Assembly: GCA_028688015.1 (NCBI GenBank)
Contig: JAQTZB010000002.1
Location: 186,001 to 250,000, forward strand
Source: Elusimicrobiales bacterium
Lineage (GTDB): Bacteria > Elusimicrobiota > Elusimicrobia > Elusimicrobiales > UBA9959
Length of the DNA stretch: 64,000 bases
Reading direction: 5' to 3'
Below the pieces are notes generated by a model that was not told the DNA's origin, searched no databases, and worked only from the letters and a program-made list of their open reading frames with translations. Of the stretch, positions 1 through 8,444 are shown piece after piece (position 1 is the stretch's first letter; each line of letters opens with the position of its first letter). Made by a program: the position numbers and the translations under genes.

Positions 1-1088
1 CCTTGTACTTGTCTCCATCCTCGGTGGTGCAGCCCTGCCCGCAGGTCACATCGTTTATGGAATTCTGAACGCCCTCCGGCAGCTGGGCCATGCCGGTGGC
101 TCCGCCGGCCCCGGTACCGGTGCCGGTACCCGCCCCGGCTCCCGCCCCGGTAGTGGTGCCTGACTTGCCGCCCATGGCGCCCTCCGCCGCCTTGACGGCG
201 GCCGCAGCGGCTTCTTTCTTCATGTCCGCTTCGGCTTTATCCTTGGCGGCCTGCTGCACTTTGGCGTCCTCGCCCAGCGCTTTCTTGGTGCCCTCCTCGT
301 CCTTCAGGGGATTGCCCACCTCGGAGGGCTTCAGGGCGCCTTTCTTGTCCATCTTCAGGTCGGCTATGTCGCCGCTCTTGATCTTGTCCAGGCCTACCAG
401 GCCGGTCTTGGTATAGGACATATCGCCGCCGCGGTTGCTGCCGCTGCCCAGGCCGAAGCTCTGGTTCCATTTGGCGCTCGCGGTCATGGCGGAGCCGGAA
501 CGAAGCCCTTCGCCCAGCAGCGCCCGGGTGTTCTTAAGGGTGGCCAGCGTGCCTTTGCCTTCGCCTCCGGTTGCGCCCGATTGGGATCTATTGGAAACGG
601 AAGTGGCCCCGGCCGCCGAACCTTCGCCGAACCTGGTAGCCGAGCCGGCGGATTTGGAGCCGCCCCCCCCGCCGCCCAGGCCCGAACCGCCGCCGGCCTG
701 CATCTTGGGCACCGAGGCAGGCGAGGCGGACCGGGAAGACCCGCCGGAGGCCGAGGACGCCGGGGCCTTCTCCATCCAGTCGGACATGTCGGGGTTGGAG
801 GCCGCTATCCCCAACTCGTCCAGCGGCAGGCCGCGGCTGGCGTTGCGGGCCACGGCCGCGTCGGAGAGTTTAGGCTCTTCTTCGGGAATTACGCCCATGG
901 ATTTGAAGAAGGAAGTCACGCCTTCCCTGGCGGCGGTGCCGTAGGAGAAGTTCTGGTTCTTGCCGGCCCTGGTCAGGTCGTTGGAACCCTGCACGATGAA
1001 GAAGAGGAAGATGCCGCCGCCGGCGAACAGGAAGGCCAGCACTGAAACTATCAGCGTCTTCCTCCGGTTGCTGGAATTGTCCTGCATA
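1..1088 (-). CDS. Membrane-anchored low-complexity protein (partial, runs off left edge)
   Basis: An open frame of at least 362 codons reads leftward from an ATG at 1088 off the window edge without a stop. The ATG follows an AGGGGG ribosome site. One hydrophobic segment lies at about residues 11-32, after the basic stretch SSNRRK, so the protein is probably a signal-anchored envelope protein. The rest is rich in Gly, Ser, Ala and Lys. It includes a Gly run near residue 140, alternating Gly-Thr/Gly-Ala near 320-340, and an Ala/Lys/Glu helical stretch near 285-310. The last visible residues contain two close cysteines (CGQGC), perhaps the start of a disulphide-bonded C-terminal domain. The function is unknown. 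The layout (short basic head, one TM, long low-complexity arm) matches the protein at 4485-6134, and both have a YG-x2-R motif just after the TM. Reading frame is confident; role is not. Confidence 0.8.
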
Positions 1089-1189
1089 ACGGCCCCCTAT
1101 CTGCGTATGAACAAAAAATAGATTCCCGTTTTTCACCCTTCCCCATAAGACTGGCCGGGAAACTGAAAAAGCAGGTTTCTTACAATTAG

Positions 1190-1218
1190 AGTCTAGCAGA
1201 CAAAACGATTATTTTCAA
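1190..1218 (-). promoter_or_regulatory. Sigma70-type promoter for the partial envelope gene
   Basis: On the minus strand TTGAAA (1218-1213) is followed after exactly 17 nt by TAGACT (1195-1190), a good sigma70-like pair. It lies just past the terminator of the upstream gene and would give a leader of roughly 95 nt before the ATG at 1088. Base matches are seen directly; activity is inferred. Confidence 0.55.
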
Positions 1219-1223
1219 GGGGC

Positions 1224-1253
1224 AAAAAAAGCCCCGGCTTCCCGGGGCTTTTT
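1224..1253 (-). terminator. Rho-independent terminator
   Basis: A perfect 7-bp stem, GCCCCGG with CCGGGGC, and a 4-nt loop (1231-1248). It is flanked by seven A on the left and five T on the right, so it could work in both directions. On the minus strand it follows the stop of the heptad-repeat gene (1272) and ends in seven U, which is its most likely role. Confidence 0.85.
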
Positions 1254-1271
1254 AGCGCTTAAGGGACGGGC

Positions 1272-1802
1272 TCAATTGCCCTTGCCCTTCCTCTTGCCGC
1301 CGTGCTGCTTGCGCTCTCCGCGCTCCTGCATATGTTCGCCCTGGTTCTGCATGCGCTCGCCCTTCTTTTCCATGCGCTCGCCCTTGCTCTCTTTGCGTTC
1401 CGCGTTGCGCTCCAGCTTCTGGGCCGCGTTCAGGTTGCCCTTCTCCTCCTGCTTGGCCGCCTGCTCGCGCATCTTGTCGGCCTGGTCCTGCTGGCGTTCG
1501 CCTTTGTTCTCGAGCCGTTCGCCGCGCTCCTCGCGCTTCTCGCCGCGCTTCTCCAGGCGTTCGCCGCGGTGCTCGCGCTTCTGGCGGTGGTGGATGCCGG
1601 GGCCGCCGTCCTGCCGTTCTGAACTCCCGGCCGAAGGGGTGGCGGGCGTAGCGGGGGTGGCCGGGGTCGCCGGGGTATCGGCTGTGGCCGGGGTGGCGGG
1701 GGTTGCCGGAGTGGCCGGGTTGCCCTTGTTATCGGGCTTGGCGGCGAAGGACGGGCCGGAGGCCGCCCAGACAAGTACAGCCGCGATCATCAGTTTTTTC
1801 AT
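1272..1802 (-). CDS. Secreted Pro-Ala-Thr and charged heptad-repeat protein
   Basis: The 176-residue product starts with a signal peptide (MKKLMIAAVLVWAASGPSFAA). Next come eight or nine Pro-Ala-Thr triplets (about residues 28-57). The rest is a very charged tail in which a 7-residue unit, roughly GER-x-E-K-R, repeats about a dozen times (for example GERLEKR, GEKREER, GERLENK, and later MEKKGER, MQNQGEH, MQERGER). The period suggests a long, highly charged helix or fibre in the periplasm or outside the cell. The ATG follows GGGAGAAC and lies 30 nt after the flavodiiron gene, so the two may be co-transcribed. A strong terminator follows. I do not recognise the family. The Pro-Ala-Thr part is encoded by near-identical 9-nt units that could change in number. 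Confidence 0.75.
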   Translation of the reverse strand: MKKLMIAAVLVWAASGPSFAAKPDNKGNPATPATPATPATADTPATPATPATPATPSAGSSERQDGGPGIHHRQKREHRGERLEKRGEKREERGERLENKGERQQDQADKMREQAAKQEEKGNLNAAQKLERNAERKESKGERMEKKGERMQNQGEHMQERGERKQHGGKRKGKGN

Positions 1803-1832
1803 ATCGTTCTCCCTTTCAATTCCGCTATGCTC

Positions 1833-3020
1833 CTAGGCTCCGGCGCCGCAGGGCACCGTGGTCTTATGCTTCTCCGCTATGGTATCAGCCAGCTCGTCCA
1901 CCAGTTTCAGGTCAGCCTCGGTCGGCATGCCTTTCACCATGACCGGCTTGAGCACTTCGGCCTTGAGGTTGGGGATCAGGCCGGCTATGGTCTCCACGGC
2001 CCTGCCGCCCCAGCCGTAAGAGCCGATGACCGACACGTATTTGGCCTTGGGGCGCAGCAGGTTGGCCAGGTGCGCCGCGTAGACGGCCTTGGGGTGCGGG
2101 CCGGTCAGCACGGTCGGCGTGCCTATCACGATGGTCGCCGCGTCCACCAGGGACATCGCCACGCGGCCCTCGTCGAACTGGTCGAGGTTGAGCTTCTCTA
2201 CGCAGACGCCTCGCTCCTGCAGGCGGCTGACGAGGCGGTTCACCAGCATGTAGGTGCTGCCGTGCATGGAGATGTAGGCCACTACCGCCTTGTTGTGCGG
2301 CTCGCTGACGGCCCATTCGCGGTAGATCTCCATCACGAATTTCGGGGTGCCGTGCACCGGGCCGTGGCTGGGCGCTATGAATTTAATGTCGTACTTCGCC
2401 AGCTTCTCCAGGTGGCTCTTTATGTTGGAGCGGAAAGGCATCATGATCTCGGCGAAATAGCGCTTCATGGGCTCGTAGACCACGTGCTCCTCGGAGAACA
2501 GCGCGCTGGTGGCGAGGTGCGAACCGAAGAAGTCGCAGGAGAAAAGCACTTTTTCTTCGCGCAGGTAAGTGCCCATCGTCTCGGGCCAGTGCACCCAGGG
2601 CAGGTAGACGAATTCCAGCGTCTTGCCGCCGAGCGAAAGCGTCTCCCCGTCCTTCACCTCTATGAACTTGTCGGCCTGGATATGCAGGTGAGTCATCAGG
2701 AACTCTTTGCACTTGGGGTTGGTGACCACCTTCGCGGCCGGGTACTTCTCCAGCACCAGCGGGATCGAGCCGGAGTGGTCCTGCTCGGCGTGGTGGGCTA
2801 TCACGTAATCGATCTTTTTTTCGTCCTTCAGGTAGTCGAACAGCGCCGCCGCCTTCTCCGGGTCGGCCGAATCCAGCAGCGCCGTCTTCTCCGAGCCCTT
2901 CACGAGGTAGGCGTTATAGCTGGTGCCCTCGGGCAGCGGGATCAGCGAGTCGAAGAGCCGCCGGTTGAAATGGTTCACGCGCAGCGAGTAAACGTCGTTG
3001 GTTATTTTTTCGGGTTTCAT
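1833..3020 (-). CDS. fprA: Flavodiiron protein (FprA/rubredoxin:oxygen oxidoreductase family)
   Basis: Cytoplasmic enzyme that reduces O2 to water, or NO to N2O, with electrons usually from rubredoxin; typical of anaerobes protecting themselves from oxygen. The 395-residue product has the expected two-part layout. The N-terminal metallo-beta-lactamase-like domain (1-245) carries the diiron ligands: H77-x-E79-x-D81-H82, H144 in PWVHWPE, D163, and H219 in APSHGP. The C-terminal flavodoxin-like domain (about 252-395) has an FMN phosphate loop reading SMHGST. There is no fused rubredoxin or flavin reductase domain, so this is the simple class A form. It lies 21 nt after the MurC-like gene. Whether O2 or NO is preferred cannot be read from the sequence. 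Confidence 0.93.
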   Translation of the reverse strand: MKPEKITNDVYSLRVNHFNRRLFDSLIPLPEGTSYNAYLVKGSEKTALLDSADPEKAAALFDYLKDEKKIDYVIAHHAEQDHSGSIPLVLEKYPAAKVVTNPKCKEFLMTHLHIQADKFIEVKDGETLSLGGKTLEFVYLPWVHWPETMGTYLREEKVLFSCDFFGSHLATSALFSEEHVVYEPMKRYFAEIMMPFRSNIKSHLEKLAKYDIKFIAPSHGPVHGTPKFVMEIYREWAVSEPHNKAVVAYISMHGSTYMLVNRLVSRLQERGVCVEKLNLDQFDEGRVAMSLVDAATIVIGTPTVLTGPHPKAVYAAHLANLLRPKAKYVSVIGSYGWGGRAVETIAGLIPNLKAEVLKPVMVKGMPTEADLKLVDELADTIAEKHKTTVPCGAGA

Positions 3021-3041
3021 GTTGCGTCTCCGTCTTTCGCT

Positions 3042-4397
3042 TCAGGGCAGGGCCGCCAGCAGCTGGCCGGCGAAGGCCGCCAGCGTGGCGTCCCGCGCGC
3101 CGATCACGGCCACTATATCTCCGGGGCGCGCGGTCTTTGCGATCACGGCGGGTATTTCCGCGCGGCTCTCGTAAAAAGCCGCGCTGCGGCCCCGGGCCGC
3201 CACCGCGTCCGAAATATCCTTCGAAGAGATGTTCTTCGTCACGGTGCCGCCGGCGTAATAGATCTCCGGCATGATCAACTGGTCGCCGGGGTTCAGGCCG
3301 GAGGCGAAGCTCTCTATCAGTTCGGCCTTCAGGTGGCGCGTCGGCGTGAAGCCGTGCGGCTGGTAGACGGCCAGCACGCGCCGGCCCGGGGCCTGGTGCA
3401 GCGCCGTCAGCAGCGCGGCTATCTTGGCGGGGTTGTGGGCGTAATCGTCTATGACGGTCACGCCGTTCTTCTCCCCCACCAGCACGAAGCGCCGCTCTAC
3501 TCCGCGGAAATTTTTAAGCCCCGCGGCGCAGGCGGCCAGCGGCACGCCGTAGGCGGCGGCCGCCGCGCAGGCGGCCAGGGCGTTCTCGATATTGTAGCGG
3601 CCGGGCGCCGGCAGTTCGAAGGGCACGCCGTTGACGCTGAAGGAAGAGGAGAAGGGCGACAATTCCATGTCCGAAACCTGCCAGCCTCCTGCGCGGAAGC
3701 CGAACTTTTCGGCCGCTGGCAGCACGGCCAGCGCTGGTGCGTCGTCGGCGTTGACCAGGACGCGGCCGCAGTTGGCCGCGAACTCCGCGAAGATCTTGTT
3801 GAGGACCTCCACGTCCTTGTGGTCCTTGCTGATATTCAGCAGCACGCCGGTCTTGGGGCGGTAGCGCACTATGGTGCCGTCGGACTCGTCCGCCTCCACC
3901 ACGAGCACCCGGCCCTTGCCGCGGAAGGCGTTGCCTATAAGGCCCCGTTCCTGCAGCGCCACCAGCGCCCCGCCGGTGATGATGGAGGGCTCCAGGCCGC
4001 CGGCCTCCAGCACCGCGAACAGCATCGCCGCGACGGTGGACTTGCCGCTGGTGCCGGCCACTGCTATGGTGTCGGACTCGTTGACACGCGCGGCCAGCAG
4101 CTCGGAGCGGTGGCTGATCTTCACGCCCAGCTCTTTGGCTTTGAGCACCTCCGGGTTGGTGTCCTCTATAGCGGTAGAGAGCGCGAGTTCGGCGGTGCCG
4201 GGCCCGACGCCCGAGCCGTCCTGGGGGAAGATCCCGACGCCGAGCTTCAGCAGGGCTTCCTTCACGCCGAGGTTGCGGCCGCGGTCGAAATCGCGATCGG
4301 AGCCGCTGACGGCGCGGCCCTCCATGGCCGCGGCCTGCGCCAGCGCGCTCATGCCGACCCCGCCTATGCCGGAAAAATGTATGGTCCCTGTTGTCAC
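3042..4397 (-). CDS. Mur ligase, MurC-like (UDP-MurNAc:L-alanine or murein-peptide ligase type)
   Basis: ATP-dependent amide ligase acting on UDP-N-acetylmuramate or a related nucleotide. The 451-residue product has the MurC N-terminal Rossmann loop (GIGGVGMSALA), a P-loop reading GTSGKST near residue 115, the acidic VEADESDG segment, a central NISKDHK region, and the IDDYAHNP motif of the C-terminal ligase domain. MurC and Mpl usually have GTHGKT, so GTSGKST is unusual. The start is a GTG at 4397 in an AT-rich stretch with no clear Shine-Dalgarno. No other mur or division gene is near; the neighbours are a flavodiiron protein and an envelope protein. That context, plus the altered P-loop, leaves open that this is a paralogue rather than the housekeeping MurC. 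Confidence 0.8.
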   Translation of the reverse strand: MTTGTIHFSGIGGVGMSALAQAAAMEGRAVSGSDRDFDRGRNLGVKEALLKLGVGIFPQDGSGVGPGTAELALSTAIEDTNPEVLKAKELGVKISHRSELLAARVNESDTIAVAGTSGKSTVAAMLFAVLEAGGLEPSIITGGALVALQERGLIGNAFRGKGRVLVVEADESDGTIVRYRPKTGVLLNISKDHKDVEVLNKIFAEFAANCGRVLVNADDAPALAVLPAAEKFGFRAGGWQVSDMELSPFSSSFSVNGVPFELPAPGRYNIENALAACAAAAAYGVPLAACAAGLKNFRGVERRFVLVGEKNGVTVIDDYAHNPAKIAALLTALHQAPGRRVLAVYQPHGFTPTRHLKAELIESFASGLNPGDQLIMPEIYYAGGTVTKNISSKDISDAVAARGRSAAFYESRAEIPAVIAKTARPGDIVAVIGARDATLAAFAGQLLAALP

Positions 4398-4420
4398 AAG
4401 GTAATTATTGATAATTATGC

Positions 4421-4474
4421 GCCGGCAGGCAAGACGCCGGCAGGCTGCCGCGCCGCGGCCGGGCGGCCGCGGCG
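4421..4474. repeat. Intergenic direct repeat and strong hairpin
   Basis: The gap between the envelope gene and the MurC-like gene holds the decamer GCCGGCAGGC twice (4421-4430 and 4436-4445), then a near-perfect inverted repeat CGCCGCGGCC / GGCCGCGGCG (4451-4474). There is no T run, so this is not a classic terminator; it may attenuate or stabilise the minus-strand mRNA. The adjacent AT-rich stretch 4401-4419 may carry the promoter for the MurC-like gene. Confidence 0.5.
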
Positions 4475-4484
4475 GAAACGGGCC

Positions 4485-6134
4485 TCAAACCCACATGATA
4501 CCGTCTTCGGAATCCTGGTCGCCGCCGTCCTGATCGCCGCCGTCCGGGTTTTCGGCGGGAGTCTCCGGCGGGGCGGGCGGCTTGGGCATTTTGATGGTAG
4601 TACCGAAAGAGACCGTGTAGGGCACCCACTTTTTATCGACGTACTTCAGCGACAGCTGTACCCTGGCCCCCTCGGCCGTATGCATGGTGATGAAGCCCAT
4701 CTTGAGGCCGTGGTCGGCGCAGACCACTTTGTCCTTGCTGCAGGGGGTGAACAGGATGTCGGTCATCCCGCCGTACTGGTTCTCTACCTGCCGCAGGAAG
4801 GTGTGCACCTCGGTCTTGATCTCCTTCTTGCGGTCCGCGGAGAGCTTGGAGAACTTTTCCGGGTCCGGCTCGACCGGGGGGTCCTCTTCACCAGCGGCCA
4901 GCGCGCGCTTTTGCTGGGGCGGCACTATCAGCGCGCCGGAGCGCAGTTGGGTCGCCGGCGGCTGGGCCGCGGCGTCCTCTTCCCTGATGTAGTCGGTTTC
5001 CGCGCCCTTCTGCCTCTCGTTCATCAGCGTCTTCAGGAAGTCCGGCTCTTCCTCGGCCGGAGGCTTGGCGGCGGCAGTAGTTACGGCCGGGCGGGGAGCG
5101 GAGTAGCCTGAACTCTTGGACGAAGTGTCGGAAGAGGAGCCGGAGGACTCGGAGGATTTCTTTTCTTCCTTCGCACCGTCTCCGGAGGCGGCGCCCTTGC
5201 CGTCGGCCCCGACTTCCTTGGGGGCGGACGCCGCGGGCACGCCGCCGCCGCCGGCGGCAGAGGCCCCCGCCGCGGCCGCCGCGGAGGCGCCGCCGGACAT
5301 CTTCGAATTATAGCTGCCCTCGGCGCCGGTCCGGGCCTGCTCCGAAGCGCCGTTCAGGTCGGCCGCGCCCTTCTGGCCGGGCATCTCCGACAGGCTGCCG
5401 CCTTTCCCGGGCTTCGCGCCCTGGTTCAGCGGGTTGGAAAACGGGCCGTCGGGAGAACCGCCGGAAGGCAGGGAAGCCAGCTGCGGGCCCGCCCCGTCCG
5501 GCTTGCCGCCCTTGCGGCCGGGATACTTTACCCAGTCGCCGGAAGCGTCCTCCACCGAGGGACGGCCGGCCCTGGGAGCGCGCCCCGCGTCCGCCTCTTC
5601 CCCGGCCCCGCCCTTGGCCGAAACTTTAGCGGCCGGAGCCCCCCCGCCGGAGGGCAGGCCGTCATCGCCGCCCCCGCCGCCGGAACTGCCCCAGGAACTC
5701 CCGGAGCTGCCCCAGGAGCCTCCTGAAGCGCCGCTGAAGCCGCCGCCGGCGGCAGCGGAGCCGCCGTCGCCCTTGCCGTAGTTGCGGTTATAGAAATCCT
5801 CGAAGGGGTCCTTCTCGTCCGCTCCTTCGCCGGCAGCGTCCTGCCCGGCGGAGGCGGTCAGCGGCCCGGCGGCTGGCGCGTCGCCGCCCCAGGAAAAGAA
5901 ATCGTCCACCAGGCCGCCGGCCTTGTCGGCTATGGTCTGGGCCCCGCGCTTGAAGTTGGCGGCCAGGCCCGTCTCGGGCGGCGGCTCCGGCGCCTTGCGC
6001 GAGCCGAAGCCGTATTCCATGCCGCGGACCTGGCGCTTGGCCGTGCCCACGTGGACCACGGCAAAAAAACTGGCGCCCAGCATGGCGCACAAGCCCAGGG
6101 CGATCATGTGCGAAGGCTGTATAGTGTTCTTCAT
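4485..6134 (-). CDS. Membrane-anchored Gly/Ser/Pro-rich envelope protein
   Basis: A 549-residue protein of unknown function. One TM segment (about residues 9-30) follows a short head. A short conserved-looking segment (EYGFGSRK, then a basic amphipathic stretch to about residue 65) precedes some 330 residues of Gly-, Ser-, Ala-, Pro- and Asp-rich sequence, including GSS-W repeats near residue 145. The only globular-looking part is about residues 415-515: a basic helix (ADRKKEIKTEV), two cysteines six residues apart near 465-471, and beta-rich sequence ending in SFGTTIKMP. A Pro/Asp tail follows with two GGDQD units. The ATG follows GAGG. The protein resembles the partial product at 1-1088 in architecture. 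The long disordered arm suggests a span across the periplasm or a surface role (inference). Confidence 0.78.
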   Translation of the reverse strand: MKNTIQPSHMIALGLCAMLGASFFAVVHVGTAKRQVRGMEYGFGSRKAPEPPPETGLAANFKRGAQTIADKAGGLVDDFFSWGGDAPAAGPLTASAGQDAAGEGADEKDPFEDFYNRNYGKGDGGSAAAGGGFSGASGGSWGSSGSSWGSSGGGGGDDGLPSGGGAPAAKVSAKGGAGEEADAGRAPRAGRPSVEDASGDWVKYPGRKGGKPDGAGPQLASLPSGGSPDGPFSNPLNQGAKPGKGGSLSEMPGQKGAADLNGASEQARTGAEGSYNSKMSGGASAAAAAGASAAGGGGVPAASAPKEVGADGKGAASGDGAKEEKKSSESSGSSSDTSSKSSGYSAPRPAVTTAAAKPPAEEEPDFLKTLMNERQKGAETDYIREEDAAAQPPATQLRSGALIVPPQQKRALAAGEEDPPVEPDPEKFSKLSADRKKEIKTEVHTFLRQVENQYGGMTDILFTPCSKDKVVCADHGLKMGFITMHTAEGARVQLSLKYVDKKWVPYTVSFGTTIKMPKPPAPPETPAENPDGGDQDGGDQDSEDGIMWV

Positions 6135-6256
6135 AAATTCCTCATGTGAGCGCAGGGCAAGCCCTCCGCAAGGATAGTATAGACGCTTTTTGCGGTTTCC
6201 GCCAGTCCCCCCCTCAAAGATCCGGCCGGGACGCGGGCGGCGGGCCCGGGTAATTT

Positions 6257-6262
6257 GATAAT
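6257..6262 (+). promoter_or_regulatory. -10-like element before the Cys-rich gene
   Basis: GATAAT sits 21 nt before the ATG at 6284 in an AT-rich pocket of the 149-nt divergent region 6135-6283. A GGAG ribosome site follows at 6269-6272. On the other strand TATACT (about 6175) is the best -10 candidate for the leftward gene; no good -35 is seen for either. Confidence 0.4.
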
Positions 6263-6283
6263 ATATTCGGAGAACCCGCGCCC

Positions 6284-6487
6284 ATGGATTGTAAGAAGAA
6301 CTCGAACCTGAAGGCCTGCGCCTGCACCTACGAGCCCTGCCCGCGCAAGGGCGCCTGCTGCGACTGCGTGGCCTACCACCGGAACAGCGGGGAACTGCCG
6401 GGCTGCTTCTTTACCCCGGCCGCAGAGCGCACCTACGACCGCTCCGTGGAAAATTTCATCCGCACGCAAAAAAAGGATCGACCATGA
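6284..6487 (+). CDS. Small cysteine-rich protein (DUF6485-like)
   Basis: A 67-residue protein with nine cysteines, most within the first 47 residues: C3, then a CACTYEPC-type cluster, CCDC, and the later Cys in GELPGCFF. The spacing suggests a metal-binding fold, zinc or Fe-S. The tail TYDRSVENFI agrees with my recollection of the uncharacterised family DUF6485. Its stop overlaps the start of ridA by 4 nt (ATGA), so the two are probably translationally coupled. Family membership rests on pattern memory and not on a search. Confidence 0.7.
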   Translation: MDCKKNSNLKACACTYEPCPRKGACCDCVAYHRNSGELPGCFFTPAAERTYDRSVENFIRTQKKDRP

Positions 6488-6861
6488 AAAAGATCATCTC
6501 CACCAAAAACGCCCCGGCTGCCATCGGCCCCTACTCCCAGGCCGTAGAGGCCGGCGGCCTGCTCTTCATCTCCGGTCAGCTGCCCATAGACCCGGCCGCG
6601 GGGACCATGGCTCCCGCCGAGATAAAGGCCCAGACCGAGGCCGTGATAAAGAACCTCGAAGGCGTGCTCAAGTCCGAGGGCCTGACGCTTGAGAACGTTC
6701 TGAAAACCACCGTCTACATGGCCGACCTGGGTCAGTTCGCCGCGATGAACGAGGTCTACGGCAAATTCTTTTCCGCCAACCCGCCGGCGCGCGCCACGGT
6801 GGAGGTGAAAGCCCTCCCCAAGGCCGCCCTGGTGGAGATAGAGGCGGTCGCGGCGCGCTGA
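6484..6861 (+). CDS. ridA: RidA family 2-iminobutanoate/2-iminopropanoate deaminase
   Basis: Small cytoplasmic trimer that hydrolyses reactive enamines and imines released by PLP enzymes such as threonine dehydratase. The 125-residue length and all signature parts fit: AIGPYSQAV (residues 13-21), LLFISGQLPIDP (26-37), the NLEGVLK helix (57-63) and the catalytic Arg, here R103 in PPARATVEV, equivalent to R105 of E. coli RidA. E120 lies in the usual C-terminal ALVEIEAVA strand. It overlaps the upstream Cys-rich gene by 4 nt. Confidence 0.95.
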   Translation: MKKIISTKNAPAAIGPYSQAVEAGGLLFISGQLPIDPAAGTMAPAEIKAQTEAVIKNLEGVLKSEGLTLENVLKTTVYMADLGQFAAMNEVYGKFFSANPPARATVEVKALPKAALVEIEAVAAR

Positions 6862-6884
6862 GGCCGGCGAAGGCGCAAGGACCT

Positions 6885-8444
6885 ATGCACCCCCTACTGC
6901 AAAAAAAACACACTGGCACCCTGTTTCCCCTGTTCTCGATGCGCCACAAGAAGGATTGGGGCATCGGCGACACGCGCTCGATGACGCTCTGGTTCGACGC
7001 GATGAAGGCGCTGAACCTGGACCTGCTGCAGGTGCTGCCCATCAACGAGATGCCGCCCGGCGTCTCCTGCCCGTACACCGCGCTGTCGGCCTTCGCGCTG
7101 GACCCCATCTACATCGCCGTAGAAGAGCTGCCCGAGCTGCAGGAATCCGCCGCGCTGAAGGAGGAGGTCAACTCGCGCCGCTTCCAGGCCGGCCTCCGGC
7201 AGCTGCGCGCCGCCAAGACCGTGCTCTACAACGAGGTGCGCCACCTGAAGTTCAGCACGCTGTGGAAAGTCTACACCTATTTTCACCAGAACCATATCCT
7301 CAAGGACACCGCGCTCGCCGGCGAGTTCCGCGCTTTCTGCCGCGACAACGCCGGCTGGCTCGAGGACTACGCCGTCTTCCGCCGCCTGAAGGACACCCAT
7401 AACTGGACCTCGTGGACGCACTGGGAGGAGCCCCTGCGCCGCCGCGACGCCGCCGCGCTGAAGGAACTGCACCAGCGCGAGGAGAACCAGGTGGTCTTCT
7501 TCAAGTACCTGCAGTGGTGCATCCACCGCCAGTGGACCGCGGCCCGCGCGCGCGCCGGGGAGTCCGGCATCAAGCTGCTGGGCGACCTGCCGTTCATGGT
7601 CAACCAGGAGAGCTCCGACGTCTGGAGCCGCCAGGCCGAGTTCGACATCAACCGCGAGATCGGCGCGCCGCCCGACGCCTTCAGCGAGACCGGCCAGCGC
7701 TGGGGCCTGCCGGCCTACAACTGGGACGTCATCGAGAGGAACAATTTCGACTGGTGGCGCTCCAAGGTGAAGAAGGCCGCGGAGTTCTACGACCTGTTCC
7801 GCATCGACCACATGGTCGGCTTCTTCCGCACGTGGGTCATCCCGCGCGACGCCGGGCTGAAGCCGGATTTCGACATCAAGGACGAGGCCGGCCAGCGCGA
7901 GCGCGGCCGGCGTTTTCTCCAGGCCGTCGCTTCGGCCAGCCACATGCTGCCCGTCGCCGAGGACCTGGGCCTGATCCCGCCGTACGTCGGCGAGGTGCTG
8001 GCCGAACTGAACATCCCCGGCTACAAGGTCATGCGCTGGGAAAAAGCCAAGGACGGCAGCTACACCGACCCGCAGACCTACCACCCGGTGTCGCTGGCCA
8101 CGTCCTCCACGCACGACAACGAGCCGCTGGCCGACTGGTGGGACACCGTGGACGGCATAGAGAAGAAGCTTTTCTGGAAACTGGTATCCGGCGAGGAGGG
8201 CAAGCCGCCCCCCTACACCAAGGCCCGCGAGAAGGCGCTGGGCACGCTGCTGGGCGCGGGCTCGCGCATCGTCATCCTGCCCATCCAGGACATCTTCGGT
8301 TCCAAGGACCGCGTGAACACGCCCGGCACGCTGGGCGACCACAACTGGACCTGGCGCTTCCCCACCCCGGCGGAGGATTTCCTGAAAAAGCACGCCGAAA
8401 CCGCCGAGAGCTTCTCCGCGATAGTCAAAGAACACCGCAAATGA
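6885..8444 (+). CDS. malQ: 4-alpha-glucanotransferase (amylomaltase, GH77)
   Basis: Transfers alpha-1,4-glucan segments between maltodextrin chains in glycogen and maltose metabolism. The 519-residue product is of normal single-domain length. GH77 marks visible include the N-terminal GIGD and PINEMPPGVSCPYTALSAFALDP segments, LGDLPFMVNQESSDVW, FRIDHMVGFFRTW (catalytic Asp in RIDH), VAEDLG (acid/base Glu) and STHDNEPLADWW (third carboxylate). It begins 23 nt after ridA. Its stop overlaps the next start as ATGA, so it may be in one operon with the TRAP binding components, although no functional link is evident. No other glycogen gene is nearby. Confidence 0.93.
   Translation: MHPLLQKKHTGTLFPLFSMRHKKDWGIGDTRSMTLWFDAMKALNLDLLQVLPINEMPPGVSCPYTALSAFALDPIYIAVEELPELQESAALKEEVNSRRFQAGLRQLRAAKTVLYNEVRHLKFSTLWKVYTYFHQNHILKDTALAGEFRAFCRDNAGWLEDYAVFRRLKDTHNWTSWTHWEEPLRRRDAAALKELHQREENQVVFFKYLQWCIHRQWTAARARAGESGIKLLGDLPFMVNQESSDVWSRQAEFDINREIGAPPDAFSETGQRWGLPAYNWDVIERNNFDWWRSKVKKAAEFYDLFRIDHMVGFFRTWVIPRDAGLKPDFDIKDEAGQRERGRRFLQAVASASHMLPVAEDLGLIPPYVGEVLAELNIPGYKVMRWEKAKDGSYTDPQTYHPVSLATSSTHDNEPLADWWDTVDGIEKKLFWKLVSGEEGKPPPYTKAREKALGTLLGAGSRIVILPIQDIFGSKDRVNTPGTLGDHNWTWRFPTPAEDFLKKHAETAESFSAIVKEHRK

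Noticed and set aside
1827-5111. A 1094-codon open frame on the plus strand
   Set aside because: It is antisense to the flavodiiron, MurC-like and envelope genes, which have clear family motifs and starts. GC-rich third positions keep antisense frames open.
7412-8440. N-terminal extension of the TatT lipoprotein within malQ
   Set aside because: The extended frame lies inside malQ and would remove the lipoprotein signal; the ATG at 8441 overlaps the malQ stop as in a coupled operon.
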